Below are positions 54,568-63,448 of a stretch of DNA of 64,000 bases, in pieces. Each line of letters opens with the position of its first letter. Position 1 is the stretch's first letter. Both the position numbers and the translations under genes were made by a program. Below the pieces are notes generated by a model. It searched no databases, had not been told where the DNA came from, and saw nothing but the letters and a program-made list of their open reading frames with translations. Origin of the DNA: Aminobacter anthyllidis (lineage in GTDB: Bacteria; Pseudomonadota; Alphaproteobacteria; Rhizobiales; Rhizobiaceae); assembly GCF_018555685.1 (NCBI RefSeq), contig NZ_JAFLWW010000004.1, positions 606,597 through 670,596 on the forward strand. Direction: 5' to 3'.

Positions 54568-55259
54568 TGGGCGAACTCTTCGACGGCTACAAATCCAGTT
54601 ACGGGGAGGTGGTCGAAAGATCCATCCGGTTTTCTGGCCTCAGGCATGACTTTTTTCTGATGGCCAAGTCTGATCTTCTTAGGCGCCTCGTGATCGAACG
54701 GGGACTTCGGCACGGTGGAGCGGAAGTACGGGCGCTGGATATAGGCTGCGGCATTGGTTCACTCCACCCGCATCTCGACGGCGTGTTCGATACCTTGAAT
54801 GGCTGCGACATCTCAGAGCAATCGATCATGCGCGCTCGGCAGAACAATCCCACCCACGCCTACCACGTTAGCACATTGTCTCGTCTGCCCTATGAGGATG
54901 GCGCGTTTGATCTGGCATTTGCGAGTTGCGTGCTCCATCACGTTCCGCCAGACTGCTGGGAGGCATTCTTCAAGGAAATGCAGCGTGTCCTGCGACCGCA
55001 TGGGCTGGCCTGCATCATCGAGCACAACCCCTACAATCCGTTGACCCGTCTCGCGGTATTCAGATGTCCTTTTGACAACGACGCTGTTCTGCTCAGTTCC
55101 AGGACGGCTGCATCACTTTTTCAAATAGCAAGATTTGCAGAGATTCGCTCAGAGCATTTCCTGCTTCTACCGACGGCTGGGTCGTTCACCAGAAAGGTCG
55201 AAAGTTGGCTTGCTCCGCTGCCTCTAGGTGCTCAGTATGCGTGCAGCGCGCGCGCCTGA
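54567..55259 (+). CDS. SAM-dependent methyltransferase (class I)
   Basis: 230 residues with the class I SAM motif LDIGCGIGSLHPHL (~53-66), the acidic residue in GCDISEQSI and LAFASCVLHHVPPDC (motif IV region). The conserved CIIEHNPYNPLTRLAV follows. Likely modifies a sugar or lipid-linked intermediate of the neighbouring glycosyltransferase genes. One-base overlap with the gene before; it overlaps the GtrA gene at its 3' end. Confidence 0.87.
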   Translation: MGELFDGYKSSYGEVVERSIRFSGLRHDFFLMAKSDLLRRLVIERGLRHGGAEVRALDIGCGIGSLHPHLDGVFDTLNGCDISEQSIMRARQNNPTHAYHVSTLSRLPYEDGAFDLAFASCVLHHVPPDCWEAFFKEMQRVLRPHGLACIIEHNPYNPLTRLAVFRCPFDNDAVLLSSRTAASLFQIARFAEIRSEHFLLLPTAGSFTRKVESWLAPLPLGAQYACSARA

Positions 55260-55674
55260 AAACCGCTTCACGGCCAGGCTCAGGGTAAGACTGCTGACAC
55301 GCTTTGGTTTGGTCGGCATCGCTGCGACAGGCCTGTATGCCGCCCTGGCGATCATCTTTGCTGAATTGGACTGGATCGGCTTCACGCCAGTCGAGGCATC
55401 GTTGGCCGCCTATGCGGGTGCTGCCCTATTCTCGTACTTGGCCCACAGATCGATAACTTTCATATCCAACGGATCGCATCGATCGGAAGGTCCGCGCTTT
55501 GTGCTTCTGACAGCGGCAGGCCTTGCCATTGCCTACATCGCACCCGCCGTTCTGACTGGTGGGTTCAGTCTGCATCCTGGGTTTGCAATCCTGGTTACAT
55601 GCATCCTGGTTCCAGCTGTGAATTTCTTTGTGTTGGATCGGTGGGTATTTACGGACCGGAAATCAGATCAGTAG
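55237..55674 (+). CDS. GtrA-family membrane protein (flippase-like)
   Basis: 145 residues with four hydrophobic helices: LTRFGLVGIAATGLYAALAI, ASLAAYAGAALFSYLAHRSI, FVLLTAAGLAIAYIAPAVL and ILVTCILVPAVNFFVLDRWV. GtrA proteins are thought to flip bactoprenol-linked sugars. The ATG at 55237 lies inside the end of the methyltransferase gene; a GTG at 55228 is also in frame. It is convergent with the next gene, overlapping it by 26 bases. Confidence 0.88.
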   Translation: MRAARAPENRFTARLRVRLLTRFGLVGIAATGLYAALAIIFAELDWIGFTPVEASLAAYAGAALFSYLAHRSITFISNGSHRSEGPRFVLLTAAGLAIAYIAPAVLTGGFSLHPGFAILVTCILVPAVNFFVLDRWVFTDRKSDQ

Positions 55675-56326
55675 GGCTAAGCTTTTCGCCTGTTTCATTC
55701 AGCCGAAACGAGACCAGTTTGATGGCACGCTTGTATATGTTGCTGGCTGACCGGGTGGGTGGAATCCCGTCGAGATAATCAAAGGCGATCTCGAGTGTCT
55801 TGGCCCCTGCTAGAGCGGCCTGTGGAATTACGAACGAGACTTGTTGCGGTTCCTTGCCTGAAAGCACCATTTTGTGGGCGAGAATGCCGTTCACCAAGAC
55901 CACAACTCTTTGCTCAGTCTGTGGTGGTCGAAGGACCGCTGACATTTCCAGCGTCGCTTTCAGGCCGCCCAGGCTGGGTCGGGTGACATTCACGCGAAGG
56001 CGCGAAGTCTCGCCAAGGGAATGGGTGCCGTCACCCGCTGGCCCGGACCAACCGCAAACCTTGATGTTGTTCGCCTGTTTGTGACCCTCGCGTTTGAACG
56101 AGATCGTTTCGCCAATTGTGTAACTGCCGACAGCGTCGCGGTTCAGGCACGTAGTCGTTCGGTCGATATAGTAGGCTCGGTAGTCGGGGCCGACCTTGGG
56201 ATGGACAGCCAATGCAAGGATCGAGATCTCTGCCCCAGCCAGTGCTAACGCGAGCGCATAGCCGCCAAGCACGGCAGCGCGGCTTTGGGCGGCCGCGATG
56301 TTAGACCAAGGCAAGATAGCCTCCAA
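55649..56326 (-). CDS. Membrane-anchored hypothetical protein of the glycan locus
   Basis: 225 residues: one N-terminal membrane helix (residues ~17-41, AVLGGYALALALAGAEISIL), then a beta-rich extracytoplasmic domain with ALRPPQ/VVVLVNGILAHKMVL-like strands. Two conserved cysteines (residues ~61 and ~91) may pair. No named family recognised. It overlaps the PIG-V-like gene by 26 bases, so both are co-expressed on the minus strand. Likely a periplasmic accessory to the glycosyltransferase. Confidence 0.65.
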   Translation of the reverse strand: MEAILPWSNIAAAQSRAAVLGGYALALALAGAEISILALAVHPKVGPDYRAYYIDRTTTCLNRDAVGSYTIGETISFKREGHKQANNIKVCGWSGPAGDGTHSLGETSRLRVNVTRPSLGGLKATLEMSAVLRPPQTEQRVVVLVNGILAHKMVLSGKEPQQVSFVIPQAALAGAKTLEIAFDYLDGIPPTRSASNIYKRAIKLVSFRLNETGEKLSPTDLISGP

Positions 56327-57464
56327 TCCAAGCCTTAGTCATCGGATAACAGGCCCCCAGGAAAAGAGCTAAAGCGGCAAGCCATGTCAGCTTTGATGCT
56401 GACAGGAGTTGCATCAGCATGATTGTCAGCGGGGCCAGTCCAACGACGTAACGGACCATCGAGGCGAGGTTGGTTATCAGGGGCAGGGTGATGCAGATCG
56501 CGCAGAAGACCGCCGCGCCATATTGCTTGCGAAATGCCAGGACGCCGCACAACGCCAATCCGCCGATGGCGGCGAAGGCGCTCCATTGCGGGGCAGTGGG
56601 TATCCATCCAGCCGTCGGCATGGCTGAGAGCCCTTCCCACAAGTAAAGAAATACATTCCCGGCCACCCGGCCGAAGGCACGCTGGACATGCAAGAATGCA
56701 AAACCGTCGCCAACAGTGAGATACAGAAACAGAATGTAAGCGAATAGCCCTGCAGGCGATATGAGGATAGCAATTAGAAGATCCGGCCGACCAAAGACCC
56801 ACACCGGAAACGACCTGATCGCTCCTCCTTGCTGGCGATAGTCCTTGAACATCTGAATGACGGTGGCAAACACCACGAACGCCCCAACCACTCTTGTGGC
56901 GGAGAGGAGTGCGGAAAATAAGCCCGCGGCAAGGTAGTTGGATCGTTTGAGCGCCAGAAAGACGATCGAAGTCAGGAGAACGAAGAGTGGTTCGGTCAAG
57001 AAGGTTGTGAAGTGGAAAGAGAACGGGCCGCTGAGCAGGAATGCGCAATAGAGCACATAAGCCCGAACGTTTTTCTCAAGCAGCGGCCAAGCTACTACGC
57101 AGGCCGCGTAGCTGCATGCGATCGAAGTTATTGTCGCCACAACTATCGTGGGGAAGGGGAAAACCGTCCCAATCATTCCGACGATCATCGGATAGAGGGG
57201 GAAGAACCCCCAGCGGCCGACGTTGCTTTGGTTGGCTATGGGAAAGCGCTCGTAGCCCTTTTCTGCAATGCCGACATACCAAGAACAATCCCACCTGCAC
57301 AGCGTACGAGCATAGGCCTCAAAGGTTGGTTCTGCAGATATAGAAGCGAACGCCGCATACCGAATGGCGAGACCGCTAACGACAAACACCAGCGGGATAG
57401 CAGTTATGAATATCACCATTGCGCGGAAGTTGGCGCCTGGACGGGCAATATTTAGTAGCGCCAT
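56301..57464 (-). CDS. PIG-V-like integral membrane glycosyltransferase (GT-C type)
   Basis: 387 residues with about ten membrane helices. The first luminal loop has RWDCSWYVGIAEKGYERFP, the WDxxWYxxIAxxGY signature of PIG-V/mannosyltransferase 2-like GT-C enzymes that use lipid-linked sugars on the outer side. GFFPLYPMIVGMIG follows. It is convergent to the GtrB-MT-GtrA genes and would transfer the flipped sugar to an acceptor. Acceptor unknown. Confidence 0.85.
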   Translation of the reverse strand: MALLNIARPGANFRAMVIFITAIPLVFVVSGLAIRYAAFASISAEPTFEAYARTLCRWDCSWYVGIAEKGYERFPIANQSNVGRWGFFPLYPMIVGMIGTVFPFPTIVVATITSIACSYAACVVAWPLLEKNVRAYVLYCAFLLSGPFSFHFTTFLTEPLFVLLTSIVFLALKRSNYLAAGLFSALLSATRVVGAFVVFATVIQMFKDYRQQGGAIRSFPVWVFGRPDLLIAILISPAGLFAYILFLYLTVGDGFAFLHVQRAFGRVAGNVFLYLWEGLSAMPTAGWIPTAPQWSAFAAIGGLALCGVLAFRKQYGAAVFCAICITLPLITNLASMVRYVVGLAPLTIMLMQLLSASKLTWLAALALFLGACYPMTKAWIGGYLALV

Positions 57465-57975
57465 GCTTTCCGCTCGTTTGCCAATGGTGACTGTTTTCGC
57501 GAGACATCTAGAGTGGGGTGGATTTTCTACGCGCGCCTACTAATCGACTCGCCTCTGACCCGTGCCCCCGAGGCTCGCACCTTCATGTCTGAATCAACTC
57601 CGCAACGGTTTGTCGCGCAAAACGATCCAATGCGCGTCGACACAAAAACGCGGCGCAAGGTGTAGGGTTCCGCGGGTTGGGGCGTAGGCATTTTGCGGGC
57701 TGGCTGTTCCAAGCTGAACCCGTGGGAGGCATCGGCTAGACTGATCGAGCGCGAAGGTTCGCCGCCTGGTTCATCCAGGTTGCGCGAACCCGACAAGGCA
57801 CCAATAGGCCCTCCTTGCGAGTAACCCCCGATGTATCATCCGCCATTCTCCGCAGTGCCTGAGAACGTCCGACGCTGCGCGCGATCACTTTTGCCACAAT
57901 ACCTATGGAGGCTGGAACCATAAATTCGGCTGCACATTGAGGGTCCGCGGAGGGACCAATGTGTAGGAGATCGAC
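57465..57975. other. Intergenic region without a supported gene
   Basis: About 510 bases. A minus-strand frame at 57527-57796 lacks start signals and similarity. The last 50 bases before the DUF892 gene include GTAGGAGATCGAC, its ribosome site. No strong hairpins were identified. Confidence 0.4.
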
Positions 57976-58476
57976 ATGCCGACCAAACCGAAAGGTCTTG
58001 ACGACCTGTTCCTCGACACGCTGAAAGACATCTACTATGCTGAGCGTAAAATCCTCAAAGCGCTTCCAAAAATGGCGCGCGGTGCGCAATCGACAGAGTT
58101 GAAGGCCGCCTTCGAAAAACATCGGGACCAGACAGAAGGCCATGTCGAACGGCTGCAGCAGGTCTTTGAAATATTCGGCAAACGAGCGCAGGGAAAGACC
58201 TGTCCCGCCATCGACGGTATTATCGAAGAGGGTGAGGAAATCCTCGAAGAGTTCAAGGGAACGCCTGCTGGCGACGCCGGGTTGATCTCCGCAGCTCAGG
58301 CGGTCGAGCACTACGAGATGACGCGGTACGGAACCTTGAAACGGTGGGCCGAAATTCTGAACAAGCCGGACGCGGTTAAGCTCCTTCAGCAAACGCTGGC
58401 CGAAGAAGAGACTACAGATCGAGATCTCACAAAAATCGCCGATAGTTCAGCCAACAGGAAAGCGCTCGCAGCTTAG
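57976..58476 (+). CDS. DUF892 / YciE-YciF family ferritin-like protein
   Basis: 166 residues, all-helical four-helix bundle: GLDDLFLDTLKDIYYAERKI, ALPKMARGAQ, HRDQTEGHVERLQQVFEIFG and AVEHYEMTRYGTLKRWAEIL. The Glu/His pattern (E29, E.. H.. in each helix pair) could hold a di-iron centre. Members are stress-induced proteins of unclear enzymatic role. The neighbours at 58-60 kb are also stress-type small genes. Confidence 0.92.
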   Translation: MPTKPKGLDDLFLDTLKDIYYAERKILKALPKMARGAQSTELKAAFEKHRDQTEGHVERLQQVFEIFGKRAQGKTCPAIDGIIEEGEEILEEFKGTPAGDAGLISAAQAVEHYEMTRYGTLKRWAEILNKPDAVKLLQQTLAEEETTDRDLTKIADSSANRKALAA

Positions 58477-58535
58477 CGATATGGCCGGGCTCGAAAAGCG
58501 GGCTCGGCTTTTCCTACTTCCTCAAAGGCTTCAGA

Positions 58536-59138
58536 ATGAGGACCTCTTCGGCTCTAGAATTTAGCCCGATTGGGGAAAGATGCGCCCATGTGTGCGTTGA
58601 CACGCAGTTGATGTTTGCGGGCGACAGCGAATGGGCTATGCCCTGGATGCCTGAAATAATTGCCTCGGATTGAAGAGATCGTGGCGAAACATGCTTCCCA
58701 GACAATATTTACCCGGTTTGTGCCGGCTCGACGCCCGGGAGAAGGCGTTGGCGCGTGGCGACGCTATTATTTGAAATGGTCGCGCATGACTTTAGAGGCA
58801 ATCGGCGCAGACCAAGTTGAACTTGTCGGGTCACTGGCTCGCTTTTGTCCTCCGGCGCGCGTCGCAGACAAACACGTATATTCCCCCTGGGTGTCTGGAG
58901 ATTTCGTACGGCAGGTTAGTGGATTCGACACGCTGGTTATCACAGGCGGGGAAACTGACATCTGTGTGGCCGCAACAGTGATGGGCGCCATAGACCGGGG
59001 CTCAGGGTCCTGCTGGTGGAGGATGCGATCTGCAGCTCAGCTGACGACACCCATGACGCTGCCATGACGATCTACCGTGATCGCTTCAGCCAGCAGGTGG
59101 AACTCATAGAAACGGCCGCACTCTTGTCCGACTGGTAA
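58536..59138 (+). pseudogene. Cysteine hydrolase (isochorismatase-like), two frameshifts
   Basis: Three frames in order restore a complete ~200 aa isochorismatase-fold protein. 58536-58650: MRTSSALEFSPIGERCAHVC and EWAMPWMPEI. 58660-59000: PRIEEIVAKHASQTIFTRF, DKHVYSPWVSGDF, TGGETDICVAATVMGAIDRG. 59005-59138: LRVLLVEDAICSSADDTHDA to the stop. The first junction is a one-base insertion, the second a one-base deletion. The catalytic Asp (VCVDTQ), Lys (ADKHVYSP) and Cys (TDICVAA) are all still present. Confidence 0.8.
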
Positions 59139-59254
59139 CGCTGACATCCATCCCTTGGCCAATTGGTTAGCTCCCGGTCCGACGTCCGCCGGCGTCGGGA
59201 ACGAACCTTGCAGAGGTCCGTTTACAGTTTTCCGTCAACATTGGGAGAGGAGCC

Positions 59255-59389
59255 ATGTCCGAAAGACAACAAATCATAGATCTGGCCTTTGTTGATGATG
59301 GCCGAACCCGGCTCCATCTGTTCGACGGCCGCCTGGGCCATATGAAACCGCTGAGGTGCGCGTCTTCATGGGCCTTCCTCCTTTGCTAA
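59255..59389 (+). CDS. Short hypothetical ORF (44 aa)
   Basis: ATG 59255 follows GGGAGAGGAG and encodes MSERQQIIDLAFVDDGRTRL plus 24 residues. After residue ~30 another frame reads GPYETAEVRVFMGLPPLLKR, which looks more protein-like, so the gene may be frameshifted. No family recognised. Confidence 0.35.
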   Translation: MSERQQIIDLAFVDDGRTRLHLFDGRLGHMKPLRCASSWAFLLC

Positions 59390-59480
59390 AGAGGCCCACG
59401 TCGACCAGTAGAGACGGTTCTCCGGATTGGGAACAAATGGGACCACCCACCGTTCAATCACAACCCGAGAGGAGATCGTC

Positions 59481-59828
59481 ATGGCAGATACAGACGACAA
59501 AGGGTCGCCCAAAACGACCCAAAAGGAATCTCAAGAAGCCTTGGAAAAGCAAGTCGCGCAGATGAGGCGCGAGATTGGAAAGATTAACAAAGTCCTGGCC
59601 GAGCGCGCAGAGGAAGCCGTGGACGAGGTGACTGGGTGGTACAGTGGTGCGAGTGACCGGGCGGCAAACGCCACACAGGCGCTGCGGTCTCAGGCGCAGT
59701 CGGTTTCGGAGACAGTGAAAGAAAATCCAGGCACTATCTCTACCGCAATGTTGGTTGGCGGTCTGATCGGCTTTGTACTGGGTTTTGCCATTGGCCAGGC
59801 ATACGGCGACAAGCAACGGTCTTGGTAA
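59481..59828 (+). CDS. DUF883/ElaB-like membrane-anchored stress protein
   Basis: 115 residues: a long charged helix (EALEKQVAQMRREIGKINKV, AERAEEAVDEVTGWYSGASD) then a C-terminal membrane segment with glycine repeats (TAMLVGGLIGFVLGFAIGQA). This is the ElaB/YqjD/DUF883 plan, proteins that tether ribosomes to the inner membrane in stationary phase in E. coli. AGAGGAGATCGTC precedes the ATG at 59481. Confidence 0.85.
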   Translation: MADTDDKGSPKTTQKESQEALEKQVAQMRREIGKINKVLAERAEEAVDEVTGWYSGASDRAANATQALRSQAQSVSETVKENPGTISTAMLVGGLIGFVLGFAIGQAYGDKQRSW

Positions 59829-60033
59829 TGACACGCGTCGGCTGGCTGTGGAGTACCTGACCTTCGGCGGTGAACCATACGCTCACGCCCAAAGGGTACG
59901 TCGGTGCCGCACAGACGCTCCCCAACGGCTTGCCTCCGTGCGAGGATGGCCTGCCCACACACAAAGCCGGCCCTCAGTTTCAGCGAATTTCGCTAGCGGG
60001 GTGCCCGCCCGCCCTCCACCCCGCTGGCCCGCA

Positions 60034-60061
60034 GCCGCCCGTGCGACCCCGCACGGGCGGC
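60034..60061 (+). terminator. Strong intrinsic terminator
   Basis: A perfect 12-base stem (GCCGCCCGTGCG / CGCACGGGCGGC) with loop ACCC and a short CTTT tail. It lies 200 bases after the DUF883-like gene on the plus strand, so it may close that transcript or a small RNA located in 59830-60030. Confidence 0.7.
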
Positions 60062-60079
60062 CTTTAACCGTTGAGGAGG

Positions 60080-60163
60080 TCACCGGCGGGCAGTAGGCGA
60101 AAGCCCCTTCGCCGCGGCAATTGCAATTGCCAGATCGAAAGGGTACGTCGGATTGCTTTCCAT
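60080..60163 (-). CDS. Possible microprotein (27 aa)
   Basis: MESNPTYPFDLAIAIAAAKG plus seven residues, with AAAGGAG at good distance before the ATG. Only the ribosome site supports it. Confidence 0.25.
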   Translation of the reverse strand: MESNPTYPFDLAIAIAAAKGLSPTARR

Positions 60164-60331
60164 GCCGGGACTCCTTTCCAATTCAACGGAGACCTTCCGG
60201 AAGACGTTCCCGCGACGGAGAGTTCGTTGTCTATGCAGCCAGCCCATGCTGCCACGCCGACTTCTCGACTTCGTAATTGTGGACGAGCCGCTGGGGGACC
60301 GATGCCACAGGCCCCGAACAAGAACGTGCGG

Positions 60332-60634
60332 TCAATCCTTCATGTGTGCGCTAGCCAGTATCCCCACTTCACTGCAGAATGTTTCAAATGACTCCCTCGC
60401 TTCCTCTAGCGGAATGGAGCCATTGATGGCGCCCTGGAGCGCGTTTTGCGCTAGGTAGAAAAAAGGATTGCGCTTATCCAGCGGCCAAGCTTCCAGAAAT
60501 TCGACAGCATCAGGAACCGATAGGATCTCGCGAAGCGAGAACTCTCCGTCCTTAAGCCAAATGTTGGGCGTAAACTCCATTAGCTTCAACGCGCGGACGA
60601 GCGAGGGGGTTGCAATAACGCGCACTTTTCCCAC
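60332..60634 (-). CDS. DUF982 domain protein
   Basis: 100 residues of the DUF982 family, a small protein type almost confined to Rhizobiales: RVIATPSLVRALKLMEFTPN, FLEAWPLDKRNPFFYLAQNA, AINGSIPLEEARESFE. The pattern of an N-terminal beta strand, a W-P-L-x-x-R/K-x-P core and C-terminal helix matches. Function unknown. No operon partner. Confidence 0.85.
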   Translation of the reverse strand: MGKVRVIATPSLVRALKLMEFTPNIWLKDGEFSLREILSVPDAVEFLEAWPLDKRNPFFYLAQNALQGAINGSIPLEEARESFETFCSEVGILASAHMKD

Positions 60635-60748
60635 CCTTGCCCGTGCGGTCGCACGACGATACGCCCACCACCGGATGCACGATGACCGCCAAGACCTGGA
60701 GTCTCCTGGGGCATCGCCATACCCCCTCCAGCCCAGGGAACGTTCCGG

Positions 60749-61435
60749 TTAAAACTTGTACGCGATGCCGAGACGAACGTCGTGTGTTGTCAATTCCGCC
60801 GAAGCACCAGGCGCAATATCGAAGTCGCCAAAATCCGTGTAGCGATACTCCGCGCGACCGATCAGATTGTCAGTGAACGCGTATTCAACGCCCGCGCCAA
60901 TAGTCCATCCGACCATGTTGTCTCCAACCGTCGTGCCCGCAACGCCAGCGGTGAACGGGGTAACGTCAACGTCGCCAAAGGCTAGGCCGCCTGCAAGATA
61001 CGGGAGGAACCGATCCATGGCGTAGCCCACTCTGAGACGAGCGGCTCCGGACCAGGTGAGTTCGTAGAGATCACCGGTGCCCGGCCCAACCGGAATGCCG
61101 CCCGCCAGCATTCCGTCGCCAAATCCGTCTGCATTGCTCCATGCCAGATCGGCGTCGATGCCTAGCACGATGTTGTTGGCCATTTGATAGTTGTAGCCCA
61201 CGTATCCGCCGACAAGCCAACCGTCGATGTCAGGGTCTGCGAATGCTCCGGTAGGATATGAACTGTGTCCGTCGCCCCACAGGTAGCCGGCCTGCAAGCC
61301 AACGTAACCCCCGGTCCAGGTAAAAACCGGAGCGAGGCTCGCTTCTGGTGTCGGTTCAAGAACGACTGCATCGGCCGCCGAAGCGATGCCGGAAAGACCG
61401 AGCAGGAAAGCGGAAGTCAGGAACAGTTTTTTCAC
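60749..61435 (-). CDS. Outer-membrane beta-barrel protein, Omp25/31 type (paralogue of 42930-43619)
   Basis: 228 residues: signal peptide (MKKLFLTSAFLLGLSGIASA-A), then an eight-stranded barrel: FTWTGGYVGLQAGYLWGDGH, ANNIVLGIDADLAWSNADGF, GVEYAFTDNLIGRAEYRYTD, ending GIAYKF. Very similar to the copy 17 kb upstream, including both termini, which points to recent duplication or redundancy. The loops (residues ~40-70 and ~110-165) differ most, as expected for surface-exposed segments. Confidence 0.9.
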   Translation of the reverse strand: MKKLFLTSAFLLGLSGIASAADAVVLEPTPEASLAPVFTWTGGYVGLQAGYLWGDGHSSYPTGAFADPDIDGWLVGGYVGYNYQMANNIVLGIDADLAWSNADGFGDGMLAGGIPVGPGTGDLYELTWSGAARLRVGYAMDRFLPYLAGGLAFGDVDVTPFTAGVAGTTVGDNMVGWTIGAGVEYAFTDNLIGRAEYRYTDFGDFDIAPGASAELTTHDVRLGIAYKF

Positions 61436-61837
61436 GGCAACGCTCCACTTTAGCCCCCGCTAAAACATAACAGACATCCGTGAAGAGCATACTTAAACCG
61501 ATAGTTGAAGTGATATTTGGGTCATCAAATGTTGCCCCGCTGCCACACTCTGTCTGTTCACACAAACACCTCTCGATGGTTTGTGGGCAAGCTCGCGCCT
61601 TAGGCAGACAGCATCTTTTTACGCTTCTCCATCCGTCTCGCTATATTCTTCAACAACTCTCACGGGCAGATAGGCTCGCCCAGGATCACCCGGGCTTCTT
61701 GTGGCGAATTCCTGACGAAACTATAGCCTCCGAAATTAAGGCTTCTGGGTTTGACAATCGGATGTCGGCGACGGTTTCAGTTTGGAAGCGTTTAGAGGAC
61801 CTCTAAGACTACACCTTCAACTCGCACTCGCTGCACG
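61436..61837. other. Intergenic region
   Basis: About 400 bases holding the promoter of the outer-membrane protein gene (minus strand). A short plus frame ending at 61806 (NRMSATVSVWKRLEDL) is not supported by a start signal. Confidence 0.4.
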
Positions 61838-62086
61838 GTGGCGTACCTAAAGCGAACTTCCGAATGGTTTGACACGGTTGACGGGCCACAATTAGTTGTT
61901 TGGGATATCGAAGTCTGTGCCAGACCCAGCTTCTTCGAAGCATGGGAGCGTCTTCAGGAACTCAAACAGAACGACGTCGCATCGCGGATCCGGATGGAAA
62001 AGGTAGCTACCGTTCTTAAACGAGCGGCAGCTTTCCACCCTGAGCAGCTGTTTCGTTGGGTACCAAGCGTCAGATTTCACCACTAG
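61838..62086 (+). CDS. Small hypothetical protein (82 aa)
   Basis: From GTG 61838: YLKRTSEWFDTVDGPQLVVW then helical DASRIRMEKV-like and LKRAAAFHPEQLFRW segments. The composition is soluble and globular, typical of short rhizobial orphan proteins. No family or strong ribosome site is recognised. Its 3' end overlaps that of the next minus-strand gene by 4 bases. Confidence 0.45.
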   Translation: MAYLKRTSEWFDTVDGPQLVVWDIEVCARPSFFEAWERLQELKQNDVASRIRMEKVATVLKRAAAFHPEQLFRWVPSVRFHH

Positions 62087-62259
62087 GGTCGCTCCCGTCG
62101 CAATTTCACAATCGTTCTCTCGACCTGGGCCTCGGCGAGGGAAATCAGTGCTTCAACCTCATCGAACAGGCGACTATTTCCCATTTCGGATATTCGGCGG
62201 CGCAGGATTCGCAATTCCAGGCGTATCGCTTCCGCATCCGATATTTGATCCGCACGCAT
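62083..62259 (-). CDS. Small helical hypothetical protein (58 aa)
   Basis: MRADQISDAEAIRLELRILR then EVEALISLAEAQVERTIVKL: two predicted amphipathic helices with coiled-coil character. GGGAG lies 8 bases before the ATG at 62259. A longer open frame upstream has different composition and is not included. Function unknown. Confidence 0.5.
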   Translation of the reverse strand: MRADQISDAEAIRLELRILRRRISEMGNSRLFDEVEALISLAEAQVERTIVKLRRERP

Positions 62260-62559
62260 CGTAGCAACTCCCGGCGTGTAAAGCCGATATGGTCGGATTT
62301 GTTCCTCTGTCGGGAAAACATGAATGCCAAAGTAACGGCGCCACGGCGAGCGCCGGGTCGCACCGTGGAGAAGGTCAAGTCGCTGACTTGACCTCGTGAT
62401 AAAGCGCTGGGCTCTTGGCTGCCTGGACGTATATGCGAAGTCGGAGATGGCGAGCCGGCACTCTCTATCAGACGAACGATGTCCGCGAATTGATCGTCCC
62501 GCATCTTCCTTCAACGCCCTGGGCCAGGAGCCGAGCTTCTGCCATCGTGAAGATGTGGA

Positions 62560-62757
62560 TTACCCAAACGCAGCTAGTCGAGAAGGCTTTGCCTTCGCGT
62601 GCCTCTCGGGCACCGCAATTGTTAGAACATCGTCCTCATGAACGGTTATCGGCGTGACGCCAGGTCTCGCCACAATCAGATAGCCGTCGTTCAGTCGGTG
62701 GGTCACTTCAAGCCGCACAAGGACATGGTCGCCTGCGCTCATGGGTCGGTCGCTCAT
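62560..62757 (-). CDS. Small hypothetical protein (65 aa)
   Basis: MSDRPMSAGDHVLVRLEVTH then YLIVARPGVTPITVHEDDVL: a compact beta-barrel-like pattern reminiscent of small SH3/OB-type proteins. GGAG precedes the ATG. The family is not named, but the sequence looks like a conserved rhizobial orphan. Confidence 0.55.
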   Translation of the reverse strand: MSDRPMSAGDHVLVRLEVTHRLNDGYLIVARPGVTPITVHEDDVLTIAVPERHAKAKPSRLAAFG

Positions 62758-62880
62758 CAAAGCAACTCCAGATCACCGCCCCCGCGAAACCCTGTCGTTA
62801 CATTAATCACATCTAACTAAGAATATCACAATGGGCAGAACTGTTCCCAACAGGGGGGGCGGCACTGCGGCCAAGACTAC

Positions 62881-63084
62881 CTAGTAGCCGGCCAGCCAGA
62901 ATATCCCGCTAGCCGTACCAAACGCCACGGCAATGTAAAACAGGTCTGTCCAGCACGGTCCTGGAACGTCGTTCAAATGGTCGATAGCCATGTGATCGAC
63001 ACGAGAGCCCCCAGAACCACGGAGATATACAGCGCGTCTTCGAAGGTCATTGTCGCTGCGAGACGACTTCAGATCGGTCGTCAT
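62881..63084 (-). CDS. Small membrane protein (67 aa)
   Basis: GGGAGGCTAAA precedes the ATG at 63084. The N-terminus is charged; the C-terminus is one membrane helix (DLFYIAVAFGTASGIFWLAGY). In a second frame nearby, a start at 63049 would give MTFEDALYISVVLGALVSIT, another hydrophobic stretch, so a frameshift of a two-helix protein is possible. Confidence 0.4.
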   Translation of the reverse strand: MTTDLKSSRSDNDLRRRAVYLRGSGGSRVDHMAIDHLNDVPGPCWTDLFYIAVAFGTASGIFWLAGY

Positions 63085-63137
63085 TTTAGCCTCCCTTTAC
63101 ACCGCCATCAAACTCCGAAATCGAAGGATTCGTTCCA

Positions 63138-63448
63138 TGGATAAAACCGCTCCTCCGGGCGGCGATGCTGCTCGACTTCATTTACCGGACAGACGCCGGC
63201 AGCGCGCCGCCCGAGTGCTATGAAACCATCTTCGGCCAGAGCCGACTTCCGAAGCCCATCACACAGATGGGCTCGGCAACCTGGGGCCCGTTGGCCCTGT
63301 CGCGCCGACGCCTACCAAGCCTGCGCCAACGCCGCATCCCAGCCCGGCTCCCATTCCCGCGCCTGAGCCTGCGCGCGGCTGGCTCTCCCGCGTCCTCTCC
63401 CGGCTCTTCCCGTACAAGGAAATCGACATAACTTCCTTGGGCCACTAA
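63138..63448 (+). pseudogene. Degenerate phage-type endolysin (muramidase) remnant
   Basis: The N-terminal part (from ~63138) reads AMLLDFIYRTDAGSAPPECY and RLPKPITQM, resembling the start of rhizobial/phage lysozymes. A different frame then gives a proline-rich linker and tail (PTPHPSPAPIPAPEPARGWL, SRVLSRLFPYKEID) ending at 63448. The middle catalytic part is missing. Frames and deletions show decay. Confidence 0.5.
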
